From Noviherbaspirillum malthae (lineage in GTDB: Bacteria > Pseudomonadota > Gammaproteobacteria > Burkholderiales > Burkholderiaceae_D), in NCBI RefSeq assembly GCF_015352985.1, contig NZ_JACYXF010000001.1, positions 558,001 to 622,000 of the forward strand: 64,000 nt of DNA. Direction: 5' to 3'. This document shows positions 34,488 through 43,211 of the stretch, one piece after another. The translations under genes and the position numbers were made by a program. The notes below the pieces were generated by a model, which worked only from the letters and a program-made list of their open reading frames with translations, was not told the origin of the DNA and did no database searches. Position 1 is the first letter of the stretch. Each line of letters starts with the position of its first letter.

Positions 34488-36674
34488 TCAGGCAAGCGGC
34501 AGCCGCTTGCCTTCGCGCACTATCTGCTCGAAGGCCTCGTTCGAGATGGGCGGGCTGAAGAGATAGCCTTGCAGCTGATCGCAGCCGAGATTGCGGAGAA
34601 AGGCCATCTGTTCCTGCGTCTCCACACCCTCCGCCACGATTTCCTGGCGCAGCTGCTGGCCCATGGTAACAATGGCCTGAGCGATTGCGCAGTCATTCTC
34701 TTCGCGCGGCAAGCCGACGACGAACGAGCGGTCGATCTTGAGCGTGCTGATCGGGAATTTTTTCAAATAGGCAAGGCTGGAATAGCCGGTGCCGAAATCA
34801 TCGAGCGCCAGCGCTAGGCCCATCGCGGCCAGTTCATTCATGATGGGAATCACCTGGTCCGGACCGCGTACGAGCAGGGTTTCGGTGATCTCGAGCTTGA
34901 GGCGGTCCGGCGCGACATCGTAGCGTTCCAGCACTTCCTGCACGCGCTGCGGCAGGCTGCGGTCGAACTGGCGCGACGACAGGTTGACCGCAATCGGCGG
35001 CGCATTGAAGCCCCGCTGCCGCCACTCGCTGATCTGGCGGCAGGCTTCCTCCAGTACCCAGCTTCCGATCTCGAGAATGAGGCCGGTTTCTTCCGCCACC
35101 GGGATGAACACGCCGGGCGGTACCATGCCGCGGTCCGGATGCCGCCAGCGGATCAGCGCTTCGGCGCCGACGATGCGGCCGCTGCGCAGGCTCACCTTCG
35201 GCTGGTAGTAGAGCAGCATCTGGCCGCTGGCCAGCGCGCGCCGCAGTTCGGTCTCGATGCGCAGGTGCTCTTTCGCCCGTTCGTTCATTTCCGAGCTGTA
35301 GAACACATAGGGCGCATCGCCGTGCTGGCGCGCCTTGGTCAGCGCCGCATCCGCAGAGCGCAGCAGCGCGCCGTTGTCGAAGCCGTCTTCCGGAAACACG
35401 GAAATGCCGATGTGGGCATTGATATGGAGCTCGTGCGAATCGATGGCGAACGGCGCATCCAGCGCCGCGCGCAGCTTCCTGGCCACGATGCCGGCATGCT
35501 CGCGTTTCTGGATGTCGAGCAGCGCCACCGCAAACTTGCCCCCGTCGACGCGGGCCAGCACATCCTCGTCGCGCAGCACGCCGCGGAAACGGCGCGCAAT
35601 CTCGCGCAGCAATTCGTCGCCGGCTTCGTAGCCAAGCATGTCATAAATGGACGTGAAGCGGTCGAGGTCGATCACCATCAGCGCGCCGTGCTTGTGGCTG
35701 CGGCGCGCGGCAGTCAGCGCCTGTGCGACCAGCTGGTTGAGCAGCGTGCGGTTCGGCAGCCCGGTCAGGCTGTCGTAGTTCGCCATCTGCTGCATGCGCG
35801 CTTCGGCTTCCTTGAAGATGCTGATGTCGGAAAAGATCGAGAAGGCATGCGTGATCCGGCCGTGGTCGTCGCGCACCACGCTGATCGACACCGACTGCGG
35901 AAAGATCTCGCCGTTCTTGCGCTTGCCGAAGATCTCGCCCTGCCATGGCCCGGAACCGAGCATGGCAGAACGCACTTCGGCGCGGAAGTTGGCATTGTGG
36001 CGGCCCGAGCGCAACAGGTCCGGCGTCTTGCCGATGGCTTCGGCGGCGGAATAGCCGGTAATGCGGGTGAATGCCGTGTTGACCGACACGATGCGTTCGT
36101 TCGCATCGGTGATCAGGATGCCCTGGTCGCTGTCTTCGATGATGCGGGCGTGCAGCCGCAGCTTGTCTTCCGGCGACAGGCGTTCCTTGATTTCCGACAT
36201 CCTTGCGACCAAGCCTTCGGGATTCCCGGCATCGTCATGGCGCATTGACAGCGCGAGGCTGGCCCAGAAAATTTCGCCCGATTTCTTGCGGCGCCTGACT
36301 TCCATCAGCGAGGTGCCGTGCTCCAGGAACAGCTCGGCGATCTCGTTGTCATCATCGGCATACAGGAACAGCACATGCTGCCCGATCGCTTCCTCGCGGG
36401 TGTAGCCGAACAACGCTTCGGCGCCTGCATTCCATTCGGTGACGTAGCCCGCCAGATCCATTTCGATGCAGGGTTCGTCCGCGCAGGCGTCCGCGGGGAG
36501 CGTCGATCTCGCCGTCTTCATTTCCACGGCCTGCTCCGCCCGCAGGCGGATCGTTTCCTTCTCCATGCGCAGCAGCGCTTCGAGCTCGCTCAATGCCTGC
36601 AGCTGCGCAGCGCCGTCGAGGTCGCGTGCATTGCGGCAGAGCGCGATGCAGAGGTCGAGCGCACTGTCAGGCAT
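34488..36674 (-). CDS. PAS-PAS-GGDEF-EAL protein, likely c-di-GMP phosphodiesterase
   Basis: 728 residues. Two PAS domains (about 60-170 and 185-300), then GGDEF, then EAL. The diguanylate cyclase motif is degenerate: 'ARVDGGKFAVAL' stands where RxGGDEF is expected, so cyclase activity is unlikely. The EAL half keeps 'GAEALIRWRHP', 'NLSSRQF', 'LALDDFGTGYSSL' and 'LKIDRSFV', so it should hydrolyse c-di-GMP. No membrane segments. The start at 36674 overlaps the end of the upstream HDOD gene by eight bases, so the two are coupled. Confidence 0.92.
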   Translation of the reverse strand: MPDSALDLCIALCRNARDLDGAAQLQALSELEALLRMEKETIRLRAEQAVEMKTARSTLPADACADEPCIEMDLAGYVTEWNAGAEALFGYTREEAIGQHVLFLYADDDNEIAELFLEHGTSLMEVRRRKKSGEIFWASLALSMRHDDAGNPEGLVARMSEIKERLSPEDKLRLHARIIEDSDQGILITDANERIVSVNTAFTRITGYSAAEAIGKTPDLLRSGRHNANFRAEVRSAMLGSGPWQGEIFGKRKNGEIFPQSVSISVVRDDHGRITHAFSIFSDISIFKEAEARMQQMANYDSLTGLPNRTLLNQLVAQALTAARRSHKHGALMVIDLDRFTSIYDMLGYEAGDELLREIARRFRGVLRDEDVLARVDGGKFAVALLDIQKREHAGIVARKLRAALDAPFAIDSHELHINAHIGISVFPEDGFDNGALLRSADAALTKARQHGDAPYVFYSSEMNERAKEHLRIETELRRALASGQMLLYYQPKVSLRSGRIVGAEALIRWRHPDRGMVPPGVFIPVAEETGLILEIGSWVLEEACRQISEWRQRGFNAPPIAVNLSSRQFDRSLPQRVQEVLERYDVAPDRLKLEITETLLVRGPDQVIPIMNELAAMGLALALDDFGTGYSSLAYLKKFPISTLKIDRSFVVGLPREENDCAIAQAIVTMGQQLRQEIVAEGVETQEQMAFLRNLGCDQLQGYLFSPPISNEAFEQIVREGKRLPLA

Positions 36675-37641
36675 GACCGGCTCCGCGGCTCTCCTGGACG
36701 ACGTCCAGCATCCAGCCGTGCGCCTCGATCAGCAGCCGGTTGAATTCATCCGCCGGCACCTGCCATTGCGCCAGTAGGGTAGCGGCAGCCGCCGTTTCCT
36801 TGCGCTCGATGCATTCGATCAGGCGCAGCAGCTGTCCGAGATCGCCTTCATGTTCCAGCACTGCGTTGAGCAGCGTGGTGCTGATCTTCAGCGGCTTGAG
36901 CACCTCGGCCAGCGGCATGCCGAACAGGATGCCGAGCAGCGAGAACATGCCCGCCATGAATGCCAGCTCCTGTGTCGACTTGTCCACGCCGGCCGCCTTC
37001 GCGGTCAGTTCCATGGCGCGCGCCCGCACCGCCACGCGGGCCAGCAGCATCGCCGACCGCTCGTCGTTCGCGCGCGAGGAAAACAGCATCAGGTTGAGCC
37101 AGCGGCGCAGCTGGGCGCGGCCGAGAATCAGGATCGCCTGCGAAAAGCTGGTGATCTGCCGGCTCATGCCCATGCCGAGCGAGTTCACCAGGCGCAGCAG
37201 ATGATAAGAGAGCGCCGGGTCGCGCCGCAGCACGGCTTCGATTTCATGGGTGTCGGCATCGGCCGTCACCAGCTGCACCAGTTGCAGCGCAAGCGCACGC
37301 GAAGCGGCCTGCGCGCCGGTCGGCTTGGATGGAGGAGCGAGATACCAGCTGCCGGCGATGTAGCGCGCCTGCGGCGCCAATGCTGCAAGCTGATCGCTAT
37401 GCTGCACCACGCCGCGATCGATCGGCGCAAGGCTGGCGGCGGTCATGGCGTCCTGAAGAGGTGTGCCGGGAATGAAGAAGCAGGACACCCGTCCGGCCAG
37501 ACCGGAAAGTTCTTCCTGCCACGGCAATTCGTCCAACGCCACGCCGTTGCTGACGGCCGCATCCACGACCAGGCCCGCGAGGTTGCGATTGCGGTCTGCC
37601 AACAGTTCTATCGTAAGTAGGGGTGGATACGGGTTGGTCAT
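36667..37641 (-). CDS. HDOD domain signalling protein
   Basis: 324 residues. The HDOD domain spans about 120-310: 'IEAVLRRDPALSYHLLRLVNS' (as 'VLRRDPALSYHLLRLVNS'), 'SFSQAILILGRAQLRRWLNL' and 'AFMAGMFSLLGILFGMPL'. The first 110 residues resemble a worn-down EAL half of YuxH-type proteins, with the catalytic residues lost. HDOD proteins act as non-enzymatic adaptors in motility and c-di-GMP pathways. Translational overlap with the PAS-EAL gene makes a joint role probable. Confidence 0.87.
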   Translation of the reverse strand: MTNPYPPLLTIELLADRNRNLAGLVVDAAVSNGVALDELPWQEELSGLAGRVSCFFIPGTPLQDAMTAASLAPIDRGVVQHSDQLAALAPQARYIAGSWYLAPPSKPTGAQAASRALALQLVQLVTADADTHEIEAVLRRDPALSYHLLRLVNSLGMGMSRQITSFSQAILILGRAQLRRWLNLMLFSSRANDERSAMLLARVAVRARAMELTAKAAGVDKSTQELAFMAGMFSLLGILFGMPLAEVLKPLKISTTLLNAVLEHEGDLGQLLRLIECIERKETAAAATLLAQWQVPADEFNRLLIEAHGWMLDVVQESRGAGHA

Positions 37642-37915
37642 TCTTTTCGGTGTTACAGGAGTTCGCAGTAACTGAACGGCAATAGTACCCGTTTCTGCCG
37701 CATTGTTGTTATATGGAAATATTTTATTCGTAACCGTCGCTCATGCTTCGCAATGGCAGAAGTATCGAAGTTACGGTCTGGATATGCGCTTACGTGTTAT
37801 TTACGGCGGATTCGAGCGCAAATTGAAGACTGGCCTCCAATATTTCACGGCGATGGAGACCGGGAAGGAAAGGGTGCTGCGGCGAAGCGGGGGCTTGCCG
37901 CAGCGCCAGGATGAC

Positions 37916-38134
37916 TTATCGACTAGGGGCACCGCCCAGTCCGCTGGGCCCGGGTGCCGCAGGATTGCCGGCTCCCACGCCCATGCCCGCGCCGGGAACG
38001 GATAGAGGGTTGCCCTGCACATCGTTGGAACCTTGAATCGCGGCCGGCGGCTGGCTCAGCTGCGCGCCGTCCCGGGTGATCATGCAGCCGCCCAGCGAGA
38101 AGGCCAGCAGCAGAAGCAGATATCGGATATTCAT
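37916..38134 (-). CDS. Small lipoprotein, Gly/Pro/Ala-rich
   Basis: 72 residues. Signal peptide with lipobox 'SLGGC' after 'YLLLLLAF'. The mature part is low complexity: 'GAGMGVGAGNPAAPGPSG'. GAGGTG lies three to eight bases upstream of ATG 38134. It starts eight bases after the stop of the lipoprotein gene at 38143, so they form a pair. No known family. Confidence 0.78.
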   Translation of the reverse strand: MNIRYLLLLLAFSLGGCMITRDGAQLSQPPAAIQGSNDVQGNPLSVPGAGMGVGAGNPAAPGPSGLGGAPSR

Positions 38135-38142
38135 CGACCACC

Positions 38143-38346
38143 TCAGAAACCAAGTCCGATGCCGACACCGCCGCCGCCCCGTCCACCCCAACTGCCGGCG
38201 CCGATGCCTATATGCACTCCGCTGCCGGGATAAGTGGGATCGTCGTACACGCTATTGGCGCCGTGCGGCGGCGCATCGTTGTAAGGAGCTGATGCGCAAC
38301 CGGCCAGCGCGGCGGCCAGTGCGGCTCCGATAAGCAAGGATTTCAT
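38143..38346 (-). CDS. Small lipoprotein with glycine-rich tail
   Basis: 67 residues. Lipobox 'LAGC' follows a clean signal helix. The mature part holds 'YDDPTYPGSGVHIGIG' and a Gly-rich end 'GGRGGGGVGIGLGF' with a terminal Phe. GGAG lies six bases upstream of ATG 38346. The frame is open far upstream, across the tRNA-His gene, but that extension is not coding. First gene of a two-gene lipoprotein unit. Confidence 0.83.
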   Translation of the reverse strand: MKSLLIGAALAAALAGCASAPYNDAPPHGANSVYDDPTYPGSGVHIGIGAGSWGGRGGGGVGIGLGF

Positions 38347-38476
38347 GGCATCTCCGTAAAGACAATATCTCAAGCTTAGAGAGGTGGTATCCGGCCCGGT
38401 TCTGGCATGGCCGAAGCCGGACATGACAAGGGTTAAGCCCCTGTCAAAGTTTTTTTGCCGAAATGCGCATTTGGAA

Positions 38477-38505
38477 TTGCCAGTTTGAGGTGAAGTTTGT
38501 ATAAT
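38477..38505 (+). promoter_or_regulatory. Sigma-70 promoter of tRNA-His
   Basis: TTGCCA at 38477-38482 and TATAAT at 38500-38505 with a 17-base spacer, about 40 bases upstream of the tRNA. Confidence 0.85.
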
Positions 38506-38545
38506 CGTGGGCTTGCTTGATATCACTTCTCGCAAGCAGTTCATT

Positions 38546-38622
38546 GGTGGCCGTAGCTCAGTTGGTAGAGTCCAGGATTGTGATTCCTGTCGTCGTGGGT
38601 TCGAGTCCCATCGGCCACCCCA
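38546..38622 (+). tRNA. tRNA-His (GTG)
   Basis: 77 bases with an 8-bp acceptor stem GGTGGCCG / CGGCCACC including the extra G(-1) typical of tRNA-His, anticodon GTG in ATTGTGATT, T loop GGTTCGAGTCC and an encoded CCA end. Confidence 0.97.
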
Positions 38623-38634
38623 AAGAATTCGAAG

Positions 38635-38664
38635 AAAAAGCCCGGTTTTCAACCGGGCTTTTTC
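38635..38664 (+). terminator. Terminator of tRNA-His
   Basis: A 13-bp stem AAAAAGCCCGGTT / AACCGGGCTTTTT with a 3-base loop, 12 bases after the CCA end. Confidence 0.92.
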
Positions 38665-38868
38665 TTTTCTGCGCAAACTGATGCGTCCGCTGTTCCATCG
38701 ACACCAACTTTTGCCGACAGCTGAATCGCACGCAAAATGTATTGCGGCCTTGGCAAGAGCGATGCACAAATGCCGGCAAGGGCTCGTTTCTTTTTGCTGA
38801 ATCCGCCGAAATAACCGAAACCGCTGAAACACAATGCACTTCCGGAGCCGGAATGCATTCGATTGCCA

Positions 38869-39028
38869 ATACCAATCCCAAGACATAACGTGACAGATGG
38901 GACCGATGGATTTTTTCGTCTGGCAAGGCTTGGTAAGAATCCGTAGCGGGGCGATGGATAACGAGCACAACGCGGACAGACGGAAAAATCCATCGTTCTC
39001 ATCGCACGTTATGCGTTGGGATTCGTAT
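38869..39028. repeat. MITE-like element, copy 2
   Basis: 160 bases bounded by ATACCAATCCCAA and TTGGGATTCGTAT. Interior blocks GATGGATTTTTTC, CTGGCAAGGC and TAGCGGGG match the copy at 31096. The inner parts of the ends differ from copy 1 but still pair with each other (CATAACGTG with CACGTTATG). Confidence 0.85.
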
Positions 39029-39108
39029 AAGTCCGGGCGAATGTGCGTTTGGTCCTAATCCGAACCTTCACACAACTAAGAATTCGAAGCCTTATCCGAT
39101 CCAAAAAG

Positions 39109-39144
39109 AAAAGCCCGCGGCCTTAACAGGCTTACGGGCTTTTT
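39109..39144 (+). terminator. Orphan terminator hairpin
   Basis: AAAAGCCCG / CGGGCTTTT with an inner GCCT / AGGC stem, then T's. The sequence before it (AAGAATTCGAAG at 39079-39090) repeats the bases just after tRNA-His, as if a duplicated tRNA tail had been left behind. Confidence 0.75.
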
Positions 39145-39255
39145 GCCTTTGGCGTAACTATTCAAGGGAATTTCCGGCATGCTGCCTGTCGTGCATTGAA
39201 AGCCTTGAACCAGGCTCAAGCTTGCCTAACCCCCTGCAGCAACGCTTCCCGCGTA

Positions 39256-39723
39256 TTAATTCTTTGTGAACGCGAAGGTATCCTCGCCATCCACCAGCGT
39301 GAGGGAGCGTCCATCTGCCGAGAAGGTGGCAAGCATGGCGCCCGTTTCGAAACCATCGGACACGCTCAGCTTTTCAGCATTGCCTGACATTTCAGCGAAG
39401 CTTGCGTTGAATGGAATGCTGAGCTGTGCTGAAGGACCGCCGCAGTTTGCCTGATTGTAGGCATCCGCAACCATGCGGCCGGTTGCCGACTTTTGCGTCG
39501 CAGTCAGTACAAGCGACATGCGCACCGTTTGCTGACCTTGGGTCATGCAAACCGAAGTCCATGTGCCGGCGTATTTGGTCATGTCGCCAGCTACGGTGAC
39601 GGTAGGTGCAGGCTGGGGTGCCGCAGACTGCGCCGAAGCTGCTGTTGTGCTGTCGTCGCCACCGCCGCCGCCGCATGCGGACAGAGTCGCTGCCAGGGCG
39701 ATAAGTAGAAGTTTGTGTTTCAT
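39256..39723 (-). CDS. Secreted lipoprotein with a lipocalin-like beta domain
   Basis: 155 residues. Lipobox 'LSAC' is followed by a poly-Gly/Asp spacer 'GGGGGDDSTTAASAQS' and a beta-rich domain from 'KYAGTWTSVC' to 'LTLVDGEDTFAF'. 'YAGTWTSVC' recalls the GxW opening of lipocalin-like folds, with two Cys (in 'TSVC' and 'ANCGG') that may pair. Probably an outer-membrane lipoprotein of unknown role. Confidence 0.8.
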   Translation of the reverse strand: MKHKLLLIALAATLSACGGGGGDDSTTAASAQSAAPQPAPTVTVAGDMTKYAGTWTSVCMTQGQQTVRMSLVLTATQKSATGRMVADAYNQANCGGPSAQLSIPFNASFAEMSGNAEKLSVSDGFETGAMLATFSADGRSLTLVDGEDTFAFTKN

Positions 39724-40029
39724 TGAATCTGATGTGAATGATTAAGACAAGTCTCTGCTTCAGAGTGACCTGATCTTAACTTGGCCTTCTGGCTAGTTTA
39801 GGAATAAATAAAAAACTGATATTTAAAAATATTGTGATTTGTTGTAGCTGTGCCTAAAGATGTCTAATTAAGAATTCATATAGACATGAAAGGCATATCG
39901 CGAAGAGCAGGGCTGCGGAGACCCAAGCCGGAGCGGGAGTTCCAACAGGCCGGGCAAGGCCGTGTCGGGGTGAGGCAGGAGAAGACCGGACAGTCGGGAG
40001 AGCAGCAGCAAGCAGCAAGAAGCAGCGGA
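39724..40029. other. AT-rich intergenic stretch
   Basis: Around 39780-39880 the sequence is clearly A/T-rich (e.g. AAATAAAAAACTGATATTT), unlike its surroundings. It probably carries the lipoprotein promoter on the minus strand; no gene seen. Confidence 0.5.
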
Positions 40030-40230
40030 TCAAAGCCGCCGCGTCATGTCCATCGAAGCCGGCCGCCATTCCTCGATGTCTTCCGCAGGGCAGATGGTCG
40101 GCGTGCCGCGATGGAGGATGAAGAAGCACCCGCCTGAAACGCTCCATCGCGCTTCATGCTCGCCATGCCGTGTCGTTACGATGCAAAGCTCTCCATCTTT
40201 CAGGCGGGAGAGTGCCGAATCTGTTCTCAT
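40030..40230 (-). CDS. Small hypothetical protein
   Basis: 66 residues beginning 'MRTDSALSRLKDGELCIVTT'. The composition is protein-like, with 'WSVSGGCFFILHRG' and 'PTICPAEDIEEWRP' near the end. TTGGAAA precedes the ATG at a fair distance. Similar short proteins of unknown function occur in related bacteria as far as I recall, but I cannot confirm it here. An overlapping longer frame (39854-40147) is weaker. Confidence 0.5.
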   Translation of the reverse strand: MRTDSALSRLKDGELCIVTTRHGEHEARWSVSGGCFFILHRGTPTICPAEDIEEWRPASMDMTRRL

Positions 40231-40773
40231 GATATTTCCAAGCCAATTGCAGCCATGCCGGATTGCATGGTCGAGGTCCTGTCAGAGGCTCAGGCCCTTG
40301 CTTTCATGAGACGTCGTTGAAGAAGAAAACGGAACCCGAGCTGTCTATCAATACTGTACAAAATTACAGTATCAAAGGGCAAGGGGTCTTTTGTAACCGT
40401 ATGCGCCTCAAATTCGCACAAAGCGGTGATTTCCTTGAAAATCAGTTACTTGGAAAGAAACCCAAGGCTTGTCCACAGGATTGCTCACAGAAAATGTGGG
40501 TAACTCAGGGCGAAGTCATCGCCCTGTGAACCAGGGCCGGAGAAGAAGAATTTCCGGGACGAGTGCGATACGGAAGATTTATTGCTGCACGTCATAACAC
40601 TGGAACACGTGTGCACTATGATCTCCACATCTGCCGGACATGCAAACGACATGAGCGCGGCAGCCAGGTATGCCGTCAGAGCCGATCAAGAACGGGGCGG
40701 CATACCAACCACTCCCTCCAAAATTTTCCTGTTTTCTTGTTTGCCGGCGAACTGCCGTATGCAGGAAGCAGTA
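40231..40773. other. Intergenic region containing a DnaA-box-like composite
   Basis: About 540 bases without a convincing gene. Its one clear element is the 37-bp motif at 40469-40505. A plus-strand frame at 40582-40799 has no support beyond being open. Confidence 0.5.
40469..40505 (+). repeat. 37-bp DnaA-box-like composite motif, copy 1
   Basis: TTGTCCACA begins it and TGTGGGTAA closes it in opposite orientation, with CTCACAGAAAA between. The same layout occurs at 54148 (minus) and 56570. Confidence 0.72.
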
Positions 40774-41637
40774 TCAGGATGAAGCCGCAATCTGCGTAAC
40801 CGGCGGCCGTATGCCGAGCAGCTTGTCGAATGCGCTTTCGAGACTGGACTTGCTGCCGGTGGTGAATCCGCTCAGCGTGCCGGGACCATTCTGGCGCAGC
40901 AGTGCGCGGTCGGTCAGCAGGCGCACCAGCTGCCGGGCTACCGGCTCTCCGGTATCGACCACGGCGATCGGACGCGTCGTGATGTGCGCGAGAATCTCTT
41001 CGATCAGCGGCAGCACGAAAGGATAGTGGGTGCAGCCCAGCACCAGCGTATCGGCGCCCTGTTCGATCAGGGGCTCGACATAGCCGCGCACCAGGGTGGC
41101 GGTGGCTGACGAGTGCAGTTCGCCTTTTTCCACCTGGTCGGCAAGACCGATGCAAGGCTGGGGAAGGAATGCGACGTTGGTCGCTGCGGAGATCTGCTCG
41201 CGCAGCTGGTGAAACTTGTCGCTGGACAGCGTACCCTTGGTGGCCATGACGCCGACGGTGCCGGTCTTGGTAAGTGCGGCGGCCGGCTTGAGGCCGGGCT
41301 CGACGCCGACGACGGGCAGAGAAGGGTAACGCTCGCGGATTGCGCGGATCGCCGCCGCGGTTGCGGTATTGCAGGCGACGACGAGCGCCTTGGCATTGAA
41401 CTGCAGCAGGAATTCCGCGATGGCCAGCGAGCGGGCAACCACTTCCGATTCCGGCCTTCCACCGTAGGGCGCAAAGCCGGAATCGGCGAAGTAGAGCAGA
41501 TGCTCGTTCGGCAGGCAGGCATGGATGTACTTCAGCACCGACAGGCCGCCGATGCCCGAATCGAACACGCCGATGGGAGCATCCGCTCCCATCGGATTCG
41601 CGTTCGCCGCTTGCGAAGTCATGCTCGCTACGCTCAC
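40774..41637 (-). CDS. murI: Glutamate racemase
   Basis: 287 residues. MurI makes D-glutamate for peptidoglycan. Both catalytic cysteines are present, in 'ALVVACNTATAAAIRA' and 'TLVLGCTHYPFVLP', as are 'IGVFDSGIGGLSVL' and 'YFADSGFAPYGG'. The start may be GTG 41637 (GGAG 12 bases upstream) or ATG 41622 (no site seen); the first catalytic region begins after both. It lies 18 bases after the fumarase stop on the same strand, an unusual but plausible cotranscription. Confidence 0.95.
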   Translation of the reverse strand: MSVASMTSQAANANPMGADAPIGVFDSGIGGLSVLKYIHACLPNEHLLYFADSGFAPYGGRPESEVVARSLAIAEFLLQFNAKALVVACNTATAAAIRAIRERYPSLPVVGVEPGLKPAAALTKTGTVGVMATKGTLSSDKFHQLREQISAATNVAFLPQPCIGLADQVEKGELHSSATATLVRGYVEPLIEQGADTLVLGCTHYPFVLPLIEEILAHITTRPIAVVDTGEPVARQLVRLLTDRALLRQNGPGTLSGFTTGSKSSLESAFDKLLGIRPPVTQIAASS

Positions 41638-41655
41638 GTTTGCTGCTTGCTCCGT

Positions 41656-43194
41656 TTAGGCGACGGTCACGGGGATCTTCGCCAGGTTGCCCGACGAAAT
41701 GCGCTCCTGCCATTCCTTCGGACCGGTGTTGTGCACCGAGATGCCGTTGGAATCGACAGCCACCGTCACCGGCATGTCCTTGACTTCGAACTCGTAGATC
41801 GCTTCCATGCCGAGGTCTTCAAAACCGACCACCTTGGCGCCCTTGATGGCCTTCGACACCAGGTAAGCCGAGCCGCCGACGGCCATCAGGTAAGCCGACT
41901 GGTGCTTCTTGATCGACTCGATCGCGACCGGGCCGCGTTCGGCCTTGCCGATCATCGAGATCAGGCCGGTCTTTTCGAGCATCATGTCGGTGAACTTGTC
42001 CATGCGGGTGGCGGTGGTCGGACCTGCAGGGCCGACGACTTCATCGCGCACCGGATCGACCGGGCCGACGTAGTAGATCACGCGGTTGGTGAAGTCCACC
42101 GGCAGCTTCTCGCCCTTGGCCAGCATGTCCTGAATGCGCTTGTGCGCGGCGTCGCGGCCCGTCAGCATCTTGCCGTTCAGCAGCAGCGTCTGCCCAGGCT
42201 TCCAGGAAGCGACTTCTTCCTTGGTCAGCGTGTCGAGGTTGACCACCTTCGACTTCTCGGTGTCGGGCGTCCATTGCACGTTCGGCCATTCGGACAGTGA
42301 CGGCGGTTCGATGTAGGCCGGACCGGAACCGTCGAGCACGAAATGCGCATGGCGGGTGGCCGCGCAGTTCGGAATCATGGCCACAGGCTTGGAAGCCGCG
42401 TGAGTCGGATGCATCATGATCTTCACGTCGAGCACCGTGGTCAGGCCGCCCAAGCCCTGGGCGCCGATGCCGAGCGCGTTGATCTTGTCGCACAGTTCGA
42501 TGCGCAGTTCTTCGGTCTTGTTCTGCGGGCCGCGCTTCTTCAGTTCGTACATGTCGATGTCTTCCATCAGCACCTGCTTGGCCATCAGCATGGCACGCTC
42601 CGCGGTGCCGCCGATGCCGATGCCCAGCATGCCGGGCGGACACCAGCCTGCGCCCATGGTCGGCACGGTCTTCAGCACCCAGTCGACGATGGAGTCGGAC
42701 GGGTTGAGCATGACGAACTTGGACTTGTTCTCCGAGCCGCCGCCCTTGGCCGCGACCTGCACGTCTACGGTGTTGCCGGGCACGAGTTCCATGTGCACCA
42801 CGGCCGGCGTGTTGTCCTTGGTGTTCTTGCGCTCGAACTGGGGATCGGCCACGACAGATGCGCGCAGCACGTTGTCGGGATGGTTGTAGCCGCGGCGCAC
42901 GCCTTCGTTGACGGCATCGGTGATGGAGCCCTTGAAGCCTTCGAAGCGCACTTCCATGCCGATCTTCAGGAAGACGTTGACGATGCCGGTGTCCTGGCAC
43001 AGCGGACGGCGGCCTTCGGCGCACATGCGCGAGTTGGTCAGGATCTGGGCGATCGCGTCCTTCGCGGCCGGGCTCTGCTCGCTTTCATAAGCGCGCGCCA
43101 GGTGCTGGATGTAATCCACCGGATGGTAGTAGCTGATGTACTGCAGCGCTGCGGCGACCGATTCGATCAGGTCTTCTTGCTTGATGATAGTCAT
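41656..43194 (-). CDS. fumA: Fumarate hydratase, class I (iron-sulfur)
   Basis: 512 residues, full class I length, combining the alpha and beta domains. 'CQDTGIVNVF' has Cys66, a 4Fe-4S ligand; 'AGWCPPGMLGIGIGG' and 'IPNCAATRHAHF' hold further conserved Cys. The C-terminal beta domain has 'GPAGPTTATRMDKFT' and 'VVGFEDLGMEAIYEF'. It interconverts fumarate and malate in the TCA cycle. The enzyme is oxygen-sensitive in general. Preceded by a UPF0114 gene 17 bases upstream. Confidence 0.95.
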   Translation of the reverse strand: MTIIKQEDLIESVAAALQYISYYHPVDYIQHLARAYESEQSPAAKDAIAQILTNSRMCAEGRRPLCQDTGIVNVFLKIGMEVRFEGFKGSITDAVNEGVRRGYNHPDNVLRASVVADPQFERKNTKDNTPAVVHMELVPGNTVDVQVAAKGGGSENKSKFVMLNPSDSIVDWVLKTVPTMGAGWCPPGMLGIGIGGTAERAMLMAKQVLMEDIDMYELKKRGPQNKTEELRIELCDKINALGIGAQGLGGLTTVLDVKIMMHPTHAASKPVAMIPNCAATRHAHFVLDGSGPAYIEPPSLSEWPNVQWTPDTEKSKVVNLDTLTKEEVASWKPGQTLLLNGKMLTGRDAAHKRIQDMLAKGEKLPVDFTNRVIYYVGPVDPVRDEVVGPAGPTTATRMDKFTDMMLEKTGLISMIGKAERGPVAIESIKKHQSAYLMAVGGSAYLVSKAIKGAKVVGFEDLGMEAIYEFEVKDMPVTVAVDSNGISVHNTGPKEWQERISSGNLAKIPVTVA

Positions 43195-43211
43195 GATGGT
43201 GTGAGCGTGGG

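Noticed and set aside
38143..38970. A 275-codon minus-strand frame
   Set aside because: Its upstream two-thirds run through tRNA-His, its terminator and a MITE-like element; only the final lipoprotein of 67 residues is real.
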